From Brachyspira murdochii DSM 12563 (GTDB taxonomy: Bacteria > Spirochaetota > Brachyspiria > Brachyspirales > Brachyspiraceae): a stretch of 64,000 bases of DNA. Below, in pieces: positions 26,676-36,879 of this stretch (position 1 is its first letter; every line of letters begins with the position of its first letter). The position numbers were made by a program, and so were the translations under genes. The DNA is taken from contig NC_014150.1 in the NCBI RefSeq assembly GCF_000092845.1, positions 2,479,510 to 2,543,509 on the forward strand, written 5' to 3'. Under the pieces are notes generated by a model. The model made no database searches and was not told the origin of the DNA. It saw nothing but the letters and a program-made list of their open reading frames with translations.

Positions 26676-29600
26676 ATGTTAAATATGTTAAAATTGAAAA
26701 CTATTTATTATTCTGCTATTATGTTATTTATAATGGGGGTAAGTATGTTTGCAGCAGTTGCTATTGATAGAACAAGTCCAATAGGTGAAAATACTAGCAG
26801 ATATAACTATGAGGCAATAACTGTAACATTCAATCAGCAGATGGTTGCTTTGCAGTCTATAAAAGAAGTAACTAATGAATATTTCAGTTTTAATGTAGAT
26901 GTTAAGGGAAGTTATAGATGGCTTTCTATTAATACTTTAGCATTTTATCCTAGCGAGCCTTTGCCGGATAATACAGCTATTGAAGTTACGCTTAAAAAAG
27001 GAATAAAAAGCGAACTTACGGGAGAAGTATTAGAAAATGATTATACTTGGACTTTTAATACTTTAAGACCTATAATGCAGAAAAGCTCTCCTTATGACAG
27101 ACAGTCAGATTTGGCTACTGATGTTAATATAGTTGTTTATTATAATATGCCTATATATCTTGAAAGTGCCAAAGAAAATATAGAATTAATTTCAAGCAAT
27201 ACCTACAAGAATATAGATTTTGATGTTAGATATGCAAGATTAGAAGATTTAAGAGAATGGGAAACTAATGAATACAAACTTGAACAGGTATTAGTTATAA
27301 AGCCTAAAAGTGTTTTAGATAAGAACGATAAAATAACAGTGTATATAGAAGAGGGGCTTGCTGCCATTAATGGAAATTTAGGAACAGCAGATAATGACAG
27401 TTTTACTTTTTCTACACATGATAACTTCTATTTCAATGGAGATAGTGAGCAGACAGTAACAGCGTCATACTCACCAGACGCACCTAGAATTAATTTCTCT
27501 ACAAGAGTTGAATGGGCTGACTTAATAAGAAATATGGAAATCACTCCGGCAATTCAGCTTCCTACAGAAGAAGATATACAGCAAAACTCTTGGAGCTCTA
27601 AAAGTTTTTCACTTTACTCTTTAAGGTTTAATCCTAATGTTACATACAATATAAAAATAAACGGAAGTCTTAAAGATGCTTACGGTCAAACTTTAGGAGA
27701 AGAACAAAACATTACATTAAATGTTACAGACTATAATCCAAGCCTTTCTATACCTTCTGGAATGGGAGTTGTAGAATCTTATGAAGGAATAAAACTTCCA
27801 GTACAGGTAATGAATCCAAATACTATTAATATACAAAGCAGATATGTTGATAAAGAAAATATCATACCATTTTTATTTGTGAATAAAGAAGTATACAGAT
27901 ATGATGAAAGTGCAGAGTTTAGAAATTATACAAATCAATATAAAAACTTATTAGGCTATAATAATACTACACAATACACTCCAGATGTTGAAAGAAACAG
28001 ATACATCACAACAGCACTTTATTTAACAAACTATATGAATAATAAACAATACGGACTTTTATCAATAGAGTTTAAAAGTAAGACTGGATATCAAAGTCAG
28101 TATGACTATTCATCATCTTCACAGATACAAATTACATCTATGGGAGTAACAGGAAAATTCTCAGGAGATTCAAATACAATATTCGTAACAGATTTAAAAA
28201 CAGGAATGCCTATTGAAGGAGCTACTGTAGAAATAAGAGATGACTTTAACAGAGTATTAGAAAAAGCAATTACCGATGAAAACGGAATAGCTACTACTAA
28301 AGGATTTAGAACTTTAGGTATAAACAGAGTAAGCAGATGGTCATCACCAAGACAATGGGCTATAGTTACAAAAGGAGATGATGTATCTTTTATAAATAGT
28401 GATTGGGGTACTGGCGTTTCACCTTGGAGAATGGATATAAGCTATAATGATGCTCCTCCTACTAAAGATTATAACGGCTCTATGTTTACAGAAAGAGGTA
28501 TTTATAAACCAGGAGAAGAGGTACATATAAAAGGTGTTATAAGGGAAAATAAAATAGGCAGTTGGCAGATACCTAATGATTTAAAAAACGGAACATTTAC
28601 AATCAACAATTCAAGAGGTGAAGAGATACATAAAGGAACAATTACTTTAAATGAATATGGTTCTTATTTGATAGATTTTACACTTCCAGCCGATGCTCCT
28701 ACAGGTTATTATAATGTAAATGCCGAGTTTAAAAGCGATTCTAATAATGACAGAGAAGAAAATACTTCATACAGTTTATCACAAAGTTTCAGAGTAGAAG
28801 AGTTTAAACCTTTAGAATATGAAAGCAGATTATGGGTTGAAGATAAAAATTATTATTTAGGCGATACTATGCCTATAAAAATGTCTGGCTGGTATTTATT
28901 CGGCGAGCCTATGATATCTAATCAGGTAGACTATAATATATCTATGAATGAAACTTTCTTCACTCCGCCTAATAATGCAGGATTCAGATTTACAAAATTA
29001 AGCTGGTTTGAAGATGAATATTATAATAATTATTATTCTATGATAGCAAACGGTACAGCTTCATTAGATGAAAACGGAGAATATGCCTACTCTCCTACTG
29101 TAGATGCAAGCCGTTCTATACATGCAGCTTATGTTACTATAGAATCAACTATATCAGGAGAGGATTCTCAGAGAGTAAGCACAACTAAAAGCGTATTAGT
29201 TCATGGAAGCGATTATTATATAGGTATAAAAAGACAAGGTTATTTCTTAGAAACTGACAAGCCTACACAATTAGAGTTTATAGCAGCAGACCCTGAAGGC
29301 AATAGACTTGAAGGCAAACAAATAGAAGTACAGGTTATAAGAAGACATTGGGAATCTGTAAGAAAGGCTATAACAGGCGGAAGATTTGAATGGGAATCTA
29401 AACAGATTGATGATGTTGTTGAAACTGCTACCGTTACAACAGCTAAAGACCCTGCTGCTTTTAGTTTTACTCCTACAAACTCCGGACTTTATATAGTATT
29501 GGCAAGGGCAAAAGATTCTAAAAACAGAGAGGTTGCTTCTGATGAATATATGTATGTTATAGGTAAGGATTATGCTCCTTGGGCTATGTTTGATGATGAT

Positions 29601-32426
29601 TTGCTAGAGCTTATAACCGAAAAAGAAGAGTATCAGCCTTATGAAACAGCTAGAATAATGGTAAAATCTCCTTATGAATCTGCTACTGCTTTGGTAACAG
29701 TTGAAAGAGAATATGTAATAGATTCTTTTGTAACAAATATAGAAGGCTCTACTGCTTTAATAGAAGTACCTATAAAACCAGAATATTTACCTAATGTTTA
29801 TGTAGGTGTTTCACTTGTTAAAGGAAGAGTTGAAAATGAAGCTTATACTAATTATGCTACTGATGAAGGAAAGCCGTCATTTAAAATAGGTTATGCAGGA
29901 CTTTCAGTTTCTCCTCGTGAAAAAGAGCTTAATGTAAAAATAACAAAATCTGCTGACAGCCTAGAGCCTCGTGATGAGATGACAGTTGATTTGTATGTTG
30001 AAACAAAAGAAAGCAAACCTATGGAAACAGAGATAATGTTAAGCGTTGTTGATGTGGGAGTACTAAATTTAATAGGATATAAAACTCCTAATTGGTTTAA
30101 TACATTCTACGGAAAAAGACCTTTGAGTGTTGCAAGTGCCGATACAAGAATACATTTGATAGGTCAGCGTAACTACGGAGAGAAAGGAGATACACCGGGC
30201 GGAGATGGTATGAGAGCTAATGCTTCACTGATGGCTAAAGCTGAAGCTATGGGTATGGACGTATTCAGCATAAGAAAAAATTTCCTTACTACTGCATTCT
30301 ATCAAGGAAGAGTAAAAACTGATGCTGAGGGTAAAGCTACAGTTACATTTAATTTACCAGATAATATTACATCATTTAGAATAATGGCTTCTGCTATAAA
30401 TAAAGACGGTTATTTCGGTGCTTCTGATGATGTTGTTGTAGTTAAGAAAAATATTATGCTTATGCCTACACTTCCAGAGTTTGCTTATGTTGAAGATAAA
30501 TTAAAAGCTGGTACTTTAGTTTACAACTATTCTGATAAAGATTTAGAAATAGAAGTTCAGGCCGTTGCTTCTAATGCTATGATAGAAAATGATGTACAAA
30601 AAATAACAGTTCCTAAAGGCGGAAATGCTGATGTAAGATTTGATATTATAGCTACAAACAGAGGAGAGGCTAAAGTTACAATACTTGCTAAAGGTGGAGA
30701 ATATACTGATGCTGTAGAGAAATCATTTGAAGTTAATGTACCTATGACTACAGAGTCAGTTGCAGTATTCTCAAGCACTACAAACAACAATACCGACTTG
30801 ATGATAAGAGTACCTAATATTACAGAAGCGTATAGAGGTGCTGGAAGTTTGGAAGTTTATATGTCGCCTAGTGCATTTAGTGAACTTTCTGGAGGAATTA
30901 ATTATCTTATTAATTATCCTTATCTTTGTTTAGAACAGCAGTTATCAAGAGTTTATCCTATAATAACAAGCAAAAGATTATTAGTAGATATGAAACTTAC
31001 TGATATATCAGAGGCAGAATTAGATAAGACAGTAACTGATTTCTTGAAAACTATGCCGACATATCAAAGTCTTAATGGCGGATTCTCATACTGGCCTAGC
31101 AAAACTTGGATATCACCATGGCTTACTGCTTATGCTGCTGATGCTATGATTAAGGCTAAAAAAGAGGGATACTCTATTGATGAAAACTCTTTACAGTTGG
31201 CATTAGAATATATAAACAATTATGCTAAAAGCGGAAATGCTGAAAAACCTAGCTTCTGGAATGATGAATACATTAATTTATCTTCTATAGCTTATATTGC
31301 TGCAGTTCTTGCTGAAGGCGGATACAATACTAATGATGTAAAAGCTATAATAGATAGAATATACCCAGAAGTTAATAATATACCTTTCTATGGACAGGTT
31401 CAGTTAATGAGGGCTATGTATTATAACAAATACGACAATAATGCATTTACTAATGTAAGGCAGTATATACTTAATACTATTAAAGAAGACCCTACTACTG
31501 CACATTATGAACTTGAAGGAAGATATGCTAATCTTTATTGGATACACTCTTCATCAGTAAGAGATACTTCTGTTGCTTTATATGCATTAATAGAAACAGG
31601 ATATGATAATGCTATTAATGAAAAAGTGGTTCGCTGGCTTGTTCAGTCAAGAAAAAACGGCAGATATTTAAATACTCAGGATAATGTTTCAGTATTTGCT
31701 GCTATGAATATGTATTATAAAAAATACGAAAATGTTAGTCCTAATTTCAAAGCAGAGTTTATATATCAGGGACAAACTTTACTTGCAGAAACATTCAGTT
31801 CAAGAACTCAGCCTAGCTTAACAAAAAATTATGCTTTAGATAAGTTTATGAATGACAGATTAAGTAATTTAAATACTAGAAGTGCTTTAGCAAGTATCAA
31901 AAGAAACGGAGACGGAAGGCTTTATTATGGAGTAAGACTTACTTATGCACCTCGTGATTTAGCTGTAAATAGAGACGCTGGAATAAAAGTTGTTAGAGAG
32001 TATCAAACTAAAGACGGTAAAGTATTAGACCTTACAAAAGATAGATTCAAACAAGGCGAAGAATATGTTGTTGTAGTGAAAGTTACAGTTCCTTATGAGA
32101 GACATTTTGTAGTAGTTGATACTCCTATTGCTTCTGGTATGAGAATATTAAACTCTTCATTTGCTACAGAAAGCAGCGAAGTTAAAAACATTACCGGCAA
32201 TCAAGGTACAAGCTGGTGGGGCGGGTTTAATCATACTGAAAACTACAATGACAAAATATTATTATTTGCTGATATTCTTGACAAGGGAGAGCATGTATAC
32301 AAATATGTAGTTAGAGCAGCTACTCCTGGTGAATATTTGCTTCCTGCTACTAAAGCTGAAGAGATGTACAATCCAGAAGTATTTGGTTATGACGGACAGT
32401 ATAAAGTAATAATTGAGGCTAAGTAA
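26676..32426 (+). CDS. alpha-2-macroglobulin-like protease-trapping protein
   Basis: A 1916-residue exported protein of the bacterial alpha-2-macroglobulin family. Seen: a signal peptide (MLFIMGVSMFAAVA), Ig-like MG domains over the first ~1100 residues (MG2-like MFTERGIYKPGEEVHIKGVIR), the A2M core near residue 1205 (FYQGRVKTDAEGKATVTFNLPD), the thioester motif CLEQ with Cys near 1418, an alpha-helical thioester domain and a C-terminal receptor-like domain. It traps proteases in the periplasm or at the surface. Unlike E. coli YfhM it has no lipobox, and no pbpC follows. The ATG at 26676 follows GGAGAA. The rest of the gene is intact. Confidence 0.93.
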   Translation: MLNMLKLKTIYYSAIMLFIMGVSMFAAVAIDRTSPIGENTSRYNYEAITVTFNQQMVALQSIKEVTNEYFSFNVDVKGSYRWLSINTLAFYPSEPLPDNTAIEVTLKKGIKSELTGEVLENDYTWTFNTLRPIMQKSSPYDRQSDLATDVNIVVYYNMPIYLESAKENIELISSNTYKNIDFDVRYARLEDLREWETNEYKLEQVLVIKPKSVLDKNDKITVYIEEGLAAINGNLGTADNDSFTFSTHDNFYFNGDSEQTVTASYSPDAPRINFSTRVEWADLIRNMEITPAIQLPTEEDIQQNSWSSKSFSLYSLRFNPNVTYNIKINGSLKDAYGQTLGEEQNITLNVTDYNPSLSIPSGMGVVESYEGIKLPVQVMNPNTINIQSRYVDKENIIPFLFVNKEVYRYDESAEFRNYTNQYKNLLGYNNTTQYTPDVERNRYITTALYLTNYMNNKQYGLLSIEFKSKTGYQSQYDYSSSSQIQITSMGVTGKFSGDSNTIFVTDLKTGMPIEGATVEIRDDFNRVLEKAITDENGIATTKGFRTLGINRVSRWSSPRQWAIVTKGDDVSFINSDWGTGVSPWRMDISYNDAPPTKDYNGSMFTERGIYKPGEEVHIKGVIRENKIGSWQIPNDLKNGTFTINNSRGEEIHKGTITLNEYGSYLIDFTLPADAPTGYYNVNAEFKSDSNNDREENTSYSLSQSFRVEEFKPLEYESRLWVEDKNYYLGDTMPIKMSGWYLFGEPMISNQVDYNISMNETFFTPPNNAGFRFTKLSWFEDEYYNNYYSMIANGTASLDENGEYAYSPTVDASRSIHAAYVTIESTISGEDSQRVSTTKSVLVHGSDYYIGIKRQGYFLETDKPTQLEFIAADPEGNRLEGKQIEVQVIRRHWESVRKAITGGRFEWESKQIDDVVETATVTTAKDPAAFSFTPTNSGLYIVLARAKDSKNREVASDEYMYVIGKDYAPWAMFDDDLLELITEKEEYQPYETARIMVKSPYESATALVTVEREYVIDSFVTNIEGSTALIEVPIKPEYLPNVYVGVSLVKGRVENEAYTNYATDEGKPSFKIGYAGLSVSPREKELNVKITKSADSLEPRDEMTVDLYVETKESKPMETEIMLSVVDVGVLNLIGYKTPNWFNTFYGKRPLSVASADTRIHLIGQRNYGEKGDTPGGDGMRANASLMAKAEAMGMDVFSIRKNFLTTAFYQGRVKTDAEGKATVTFNLPDNITSFRIMASAINKDGYFGASDDVVVVKKNIMLMPTLPEFAYVEDKLKAGTLVYNYSDKDLEIEVQAVASNAMIENDVQKITVPKGGNADVRFDIIATNRGEAKVTILAKGGEYTDAVEKSFEVNVPMTTESVAVFSSTTNNNTDLMIRVPNITEAYRGAGSLEVYMSPSAFSELSGGINYLINYPYLCLEQQLSRVYPIITSKRLLVDMKLTDISEAELDKTVTDFLKTMPTYQSLNGGFSYWPSKTWISPWLTAYAADAMIKAKKEGYSIDENSLQLALEYINNYAKSGNAEKPSFWNDEYINLSSIAYIAAVLAEGGYNTNDVKAIIDRIYPEVNNIPFYGQVQLMRAMYYNKYDNNAFTNVRQYILNTIKEDPTTAHYELEGRYANLYWIHSSSVRDTSVALYALIETGYDNAINEKVVRWLVQSRKNGRYLNTQDNVSVFAAMNMYYKKYENVSPNFKAEFIYQGQTLLAETFSSRTQPSLTKNYALDKFMNDRLSNLNTRSALASIKRNGDGRLYYGVRLTYAPRDLAVNRDAGIKVVREYQTKDGKVLDLTKDRFKQGEEYVVVVKVTVPYERHFVVVDTPIASGMRILNSSFATESSEVKNITGNQGTSWWGGFNHTENYNDKILLFADILDKGEHVYKYVVRAATPGEYLLPATKAEEMYNPEVFGYDGQYKVIIEAK

Positions 32427-32458
32427 TTTAATATATTAAATCGTTAGAATAAAATTTT

Positions 32459-32496
32459 AAGGGCGGTATCTTTTTTTAAGGTGCTGTCCTTTTTAT
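32459..32496 (+). terminator. terminator of the macroglobulin gene
   Basis: Twelve-base arms pair completely using several G-U pairs, around a T-rich 9-base loop, followed by TTTTT. Confidence 0.75.
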
Positions 32497-32778
32497 ATTT
32501 GATATAAAATTAATTTATTAATTAATGACGCTGGTAAATTCTGATTATGCATAGTGCTGCTTGAGTACTTTTCTAGTCAAGCCCAATTATAAACTATATT
32601 TAGTTATTATAAATATCATAAAAATAGTTTTAAATAAATATATTATAATATTTTATTAAGTTTTATTATTTTTTTGTAAAATTAACATGTATTTATTTTA
32701 CAAAAAATTGACAATTATTGTTTTTTGTTTATACTATTATTTGAAAAGTATGATTATTTTATAAGTTGGAGATTTTTT

Positions 32779-33213
32779 ATGAGAAACATATTTATTTTTA
32801 TGATTATTTTTAGTGTAAGTTTATTTGCCAAACAGTATGCTTCACCTTTAATGGAGGCTTTAGAGAGAAGAGATGTAAAAAAAGCAATAGAATTAATAAA
32901 CTCAGGAGCTGATATTAATATTAAAGACAGAATGGGGGAAACTCCATTAATAGAAGCAGCAGAAGAGGGCTTAACAGAAGTGGTTCAGGTTTTAGTTGAT
33001 AAAAAAGTTAATCTTAATGTAGGGAATGTTAGAAACAGAACAGCATTGAGCAGAGCTTCTTCCAGAGGTCATGCAGAAATAGTACGCATATTGGTAAAAG
33101 CTGGTGCAGATGTTAATATTAAAGATAAATATGGTAAGAGTGCATTAAATTATGCCTCTGAAAGAAATCATAAAGAAATAGTATCAATATTAAAGAACGC
33201 AGGAGCAAGATAA
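32779..33213 (+). CDS. exported ankyrin-repeat protein
   Basis: 144 residues: a signal peptide of about 18 residues (IFSVSLFAK) and three to four ankyrin repeats (SPLMEALERRDVKKAIELINSGADIN, ETPLIEAAEEGLTEVVQVLVDKKVNLN, RTALSRASSRGHAEIVRILVKAGADVN, KSALNYASERNHKEIVSIL). ATG 32779 has GGAG upstream; an in-frame ATG 54 bases earlier lacks one and would hide the signal peptide. It is probably periplasmic and stands alone. Confidence 0.85.
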   Translation: MRNIFIFMIIFSVSLFAKQYASPLMEALERRDVKKAIELINSGADINIKDRMGETPLIEAAEEGLTEVVQVLVDKKVNLNVGNVRNRTALSRASSRGHAEIVRILVKAGADVNIKDKYGKSALNYASERNHKEIVSILKNAGAR

Positions 33214-33373
33214 ATATTATTGATTTTAATTAATTATTTAAGCGTTTTTATAAAAAAATAATAATTATTAAAAAAATATTTATATTTTAATGATTATTAC
33301 TATTTATAACATTGATAATAAAATTTAATTATATTATAATATTGTCTAAAATTTTAATTTTGAGGAAAATAGA

Positions 33374-33856
33374 ATGAAAAAATTATTATCACTAGTTCTC
33401 GCAGGTATGGGAACAATCTTTGCAGTATCATGTTCAGGAAATAAAACTGATACATCATCTAATGCACCTACTGATACAGCTATAACAGCAGCTGTAATTA
33501 CAGTTGATGATTTAGTAGGTAAAGAATTTTCTCTTACTAATATGTATGAAGGAAAAGAAGTTACTATAGCTTTTCCAGCAGCTAATATGTTAGGCGGAAA
33601 ATCAGCTGTTAATAGCTATACTACAGAGTTTGCTTTAGACGGAGAAAAAATTACATTAACTGCTTTAGCTTCTACTAAAATGGCAGGACCTGAAGAAGAT
33701 ATGGCTGTAGAAAATGAATATTTAGAAATATTAAACGGAGCTAATACTATTTCTTTAGACGGAGATGTATTAACTATAACTACAGCTTCAGGTACAAATT
33801 TAATTTATACTTTTATAGGTAATGTAGAGCTTCCTGCTGCTGATACTAACAATTAA
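33374..33856 (+). CDS. META-domain lipoprotein
   Basis: 160 residues. Lipobox FAVSC (Cys20), a short Ser/Thr linker, and one META (HslJ-like) domain: VGKEFSLTNMYEGKEVTIAF, then VNSYTTEFALDGEKITLTALASTKMAGPEEDMAVENEYLEIL. The family typically has MxCP at the TKMAGP position; the Cys is replaced by Gly here. META lipoproteins occur widely in spirochaetes with an unclear envelope role. GAGG precedes the ATG and a terminator follows, so it is monocistronic. Confidence 0.8.
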   Translation: MKKLLSLVLAGMGTIFAVSCSGNKTDTSSNAPTDTAITAAVITVDDLVGKEFSLTNMYEGKEVTIAFPAANMLGGKSAVNSYTTEFALDGEKITLTALASTKMAGPEEDMAVENEYLEILNGANTISLDGDVLTITTASGTNLIYTFIGNVELPAADTNN

Positions 33857-33876
33857 TAATTATTGAAACTTAATTG

Positions 33877-33912
33877 GCAGGGTAATATTTTATTATTATC
33901 CTGCTTTTTTAT
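33877..33912 (+). terminator. terminator of the META lipoprotein gene
   Basis: Arms GCAGGGTAATA (33877-33887) and TATTATCCTGC (33894-33904) with one wobble pair, followed by TTTTTT. Confidence 0.88.
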
Positions 33913-34042
33913 TTTTAAATAATTTAAATAATAGTTTTACTATAATAATATAAATTTGTAAGTAAGTATTGACTTTTACAGTTAGTAGTATAATATAAAA
34001 GTATATTATAGTTTTTTCTTATAAAAATAGTTTGGAGTAATT

Positions 34043-34633
34043 ATGCAGTTAAAAAAATATATTTCTACAACATTATTATTTAGTTTAGTTTTTGTAATAT
34101 CCTGTTCAGAAACTATGCCGTTAAAAGAATATAAAGATGCCTCTGCTTTAAGAGAGAAAGCTATTAAGTATGATTTGCAGAACTATTCCAAAGAACAGTT
34201 TGATATAGCTGAAGCAAATTTTTCAGAGGCTGTAATTCTTATAGATGAAAATAAAGAACCTGAAAAAGTAAAAGAACTTCTTACTACTGCATCAAATAGT
34301 TATCAAACAGTACTTAATGAAGGCTTGCCTCAGTATGCAGAAGTATTAAAAGAAGAAACATCTTTGGAGAGAGTTTATTCTAAAGAAATAAAAGCATACA
34401 GAGTTGATAAAGATAATTATGAGTTTGCTGAACTTAATTATATAAATGCCTTATCAGCTTTAAGCACTAATGATTATGAAGGTGCTGTGAGCTGCTTTTT
34501 AAATGCTAAAAAATATCATCATAAGGCGTACTTTACAACTAAAAAAAGATATGATGAAAGTATGAGAGGTATAAAAGAAGCATCAGAAAAAATTAAACAA
34601 GTTGATGAACTAGAGAAAACATCTGCTAAATAA
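34043..34633 (+). CDS. lipoprotein with helical (TPR-like) repeats
   Basis: 196 residues; lipobox VISC (Cys21), then a helical region with repeat character (REKAIKYDLQNYSKEQFDIAEANFSEAV; later RVDKDNYEFAELNYINALSALSTNDYEGAVSCFLNAKKYHHKA). It lies 62 bases before the LysM gene, whose N-terminal half has the same helical flavour (both carry AEANF/YNQSIEYSRQSKEYS-like segments), so the two probably act together at the cell wall. GGAG precedes the ATG. Confidence 0.72.
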   Translation: MQLKKYISTTLLFSLVFVISCSETMPLKEYKDASALREKAIKYDLQNYSKEQFDIAEANFSEAVILIDENKEPEKVKELLTTASNSYQTVLNEGLPQYAEVLKEETSLERVYSKEIKAYRVDKDNYEFAELNYINALSALSTNDYEGAVSCFLNAKKYHHKAYFTTKKRYDESMRGIKEASEKIKQVDELEKTSAK

Positions 34634-34695
34634 AAAACAATAATATTTAGTTTTATTATAACTTATATTTTATAAAATATTTTGGAGTTTATAAA

Positions 34696-36198
34696 ATGAA
34701 AAGAGGACTATTTTTATTTATTACTTTATCATTATCAAGTTTATTATATGCTCAGGAAGAGCTGGTACTTCCTCCTGAACTTCCTGATAATTTGCCTTTG
34801 TCTATAAAGGAAAGCGATGATTATAAATTGGCACAGAGATACAGAGAAATGGCTTTAGAAGCACATGATGCTGGTGATTATAATCAAAGTATAGAATATT
34901 CAAGACAAAGTAAAGAATATTCTGATAAAATTATATCAAGATACGGTGTTTATGAATATGTTTTAAATAGCCAGAGAGATGCTGAAAGAAAATTGAGTTT
35001 ATTTAAAGGTGTAGGCGGAGATACCAATGAACTTACTATGAACTTATACAATTTATCAGTTAATGATATTAATTCAGCAAATAATATGTTTGATTCTGCT
35101 GCCAACAGTACAGATTATACAAATACTATGCTTGAATATAATAAATCTTCTGAAAAATCAGAATTGGGTTATAATGTACTTGCTATAGATTTGAGAAGAG
35201 AATATTTAATCAGCGAATCAGTATTAACTAACGGAGATGCTAATGATACTCAAATAACTAACTTAAGAGATGAATCTGCAAACTTATTAGCAAGTAATGA
35301 TTATACAAACTCTCTAACAAAATCAAGAGATGCTATGAGTATACTTGACAGATTAGAAGCTCCTTTAGAATATGCAAAAGCTCAGGAAGCTATGGATAAA
35401 GCTAAAAAAGATGGTTATAATGAAAGCAAACCTAATATGTATAATGAAGCTTCAAAATCTTTATCTTCTGCCGGAGAAACTTTGATAGCTAATAATTATT
35501 CAGAATCTTTAATGCATTCAAAAAATGTTATTAGTTTAGTAAATTCAATGGGTGTTTCAGGCGATAATAATGAAGCGGTTGCAGTAACAGACGGAGCTTT
35601 CCCTAAATATTATACAGTTCAGGCAAGAAAAACTAATACTGACTCTTTATGGCGTATAGCTTCTTATGACTTTATATACGGAAACGGTAATTTATGGAAT
35701 AAAATATATGAAGCTAACAAGGATAAAATTAAAGATCCTTCTGTAATAAGAGCAGGACAAGTATTAACTATACCAAGCCTTAAAGGGGAACTTAGAGAAG
35801 GTACTTATGATTCTAATCAAACTTATAGCAGTATAAAAAACTTCTCTACAAATAATCAGAGAACTTCTGAAACTACAGTTAATGAAGAAACTGCAGCAGA
35901 AGAAGAAACAGTAGGTGAGAATGTAGCAGTAGATGAAGAAGCGGTAATAGAAGAAGTTGTAACAGAAGAAGAAATGACAGAAGAAACAGCAACAGATGAA
36001 GAAACAGCAAATGAAGATATGGCAGCAGATGAAGAATTAACAGAAGAAGATACTATCACAGCAGAAGAGAGAGCCGCTGTTAAAGAGGGTGAAATTGTTG
36101 TAGAAGATGAAGAAGAAGTTCAGGAACAAGCAGAAGAGACAGAAAATTCTGTTATAGATGAACAAATAGATAACACTGCTGAAACTGAAAATCAATAA
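34696..36198 (+). CDS. exported LysM-domain protein with acidic tail
   Basis: 500 residues: a signal peptide (SSLLYAQ, ~20), a helical TPR-like region to about 290, one LysM peptidoglycan-binding domain at about 305-361 (YYTVQARKTNTDSLWRIA..GNGNLWNKIYEANKD..IRAGQVLTIP), and a 110-residue tail of Glu/Thr/Ala repeats (EEETVGENVAVDEEAVIEEV). In spirochaetes this layout is typical of periplasmic proteins that bind the cell wall. It follows the helical lipoprotein gene. The acidic tail is low in complexity and likely variable in length between strains. GGAG precedes the ATG. Confidence 0.85.
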   Translation: MKRGLFLFITLSLSSLLYAQEELVLPPELPDNLPLSIKESDDYKLAQRYREMALEAHDAGDYNQSIEYSRQSKEYSDKIISRYGVYEYVLNSQRDAERKLSLFKGVGGDTNELTMNLYNLSVNDINSANNMFDSAANSTDYTNTMLEYNKSSEKSELGYNVLAIDLRREYLISESVLTNGDANDTQITNLRDESANLLASNDYTNSLTKSRDAMSILDRLEAPLEYAKAQEAMDKAKKDGYNESKPNMYNEASKSLSSAGETLIANNYSESLMHSKNVISLVNSMGVSGDNNEAVAVTDGAFPKYYTVQARKTNTDSLWRIASYDFIYGNGNLWNKIYEANKDKIKDPSVIRAGQVLTIPSLKGELREGTYDSNQTYSSIKNFSTNNQRTSETTVNEETAAEEETVGENVAVDEEAVIEEVVTEEEMTEETATDEETANEDMAADEELTEEDTITAEERAAVKEGEIVVEDEEEVQEQAEETENSVIDEQIDNTAETENQ

Positions 36199-36279
36199 AA
36201 AAATGATATAAAAAATTACTATTATCATTATGATTGGTTAATTGATTAATAGTAAAAAATAAATTAAGAGGTACATATT

Positions 36280-36855
36280 TTGGGTAAAAAGTTAAAAATT
36301 ATTCTTATTTCACTGGTTTGTGTTGCTGTATTTGGGGCTGTACTTATAGCACAGAAACCTAAAACTTCAAAAGAACATTTATTTATTGAAACGGATTTTG
36401 GTACTATAGAAATAGCTTTCTTTCCGGATAAAGCACCAAAACATGTAGAAGCTATAAAAAAACTTGCTAATGAAGGTTTTTATAATGGTACTCTTTTTCA
36501 CAGAGTTATACCGGGTTTTATGATTCAGGGAGGAGATCCTTTGAGCAAACAGCCTAACAGAGCTTTGCATGGTACTGGAGGTCCTAATTTTGTTATACCT
36601 GCTGAGTTTAATGATGTTTCTCATAGAAGAGGAATATGCTCTATGGCTAGGAGTCAGAGCATTAACAGTGCTGGTTCTCAATTCTTTATCTGTGTAGCTG
36701 ACAGTACATTTTTAGATGGTCAGTATACAGTTTGGGGTGAAGTTGTTAGCGGAATGGATGTTGCTGATAAGATAGCAGCTTTAAAAAGAGATGCTAATGA
36801 TAATCCTATAGAACCTGCCAGAATGAACAGAGTTTATGTAAAAACAGTTAATTAA
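36280..36855 (+). CDS. membrane-anchored cyclophilin-type peptidyl-prolyl isomerase
   Basis: 191 residues: an uncleaved or signal-type N-terminal membrane segment (residues 5-24, IILISLVCVAVFGAVLIAQ), then a complete cyclophilin domain: FHRVIPGFMIQGGDP with the catalytic Arg, GSQFFICVAD and a DGQYTVWGEVV segment. It probably assists folding in the periplasm. The start is TTG at 36280 with AAGAGG eight bases upstream; no ATG would keep the membrane segment. It lies 24 bases from its cytosolic paralogue. Confidence 0.88.
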   Translation: MGKKLKIILISLVCVAVFGAVLIAQKPKTSKEHLFIETDFGTIEIAFFPDKAPKHVEAIKKLANEGFYNGTLFHRVIPGFMIQGGDPLSKQPNRALHGTGGPNFVIPAEFNDVSHRRGICSMARSQSINSAGSQFFICVADSTFLDGQYTVWGEVVSGMDVADKIAALKRDANDNPIEPARMNRVYVKTVN

Positions 36856-36879
36856 TATTTTTTAATAAAGGAAAGTATA

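Noticed and set aside
32521-32600. GC-richer patch with a small inverted repeat (GCTTGA...TCAAGC) after the macroglobulin gene
   Set aside because: It has no match that I could see to the other repeat elements and no gene; too weak to list as an element.
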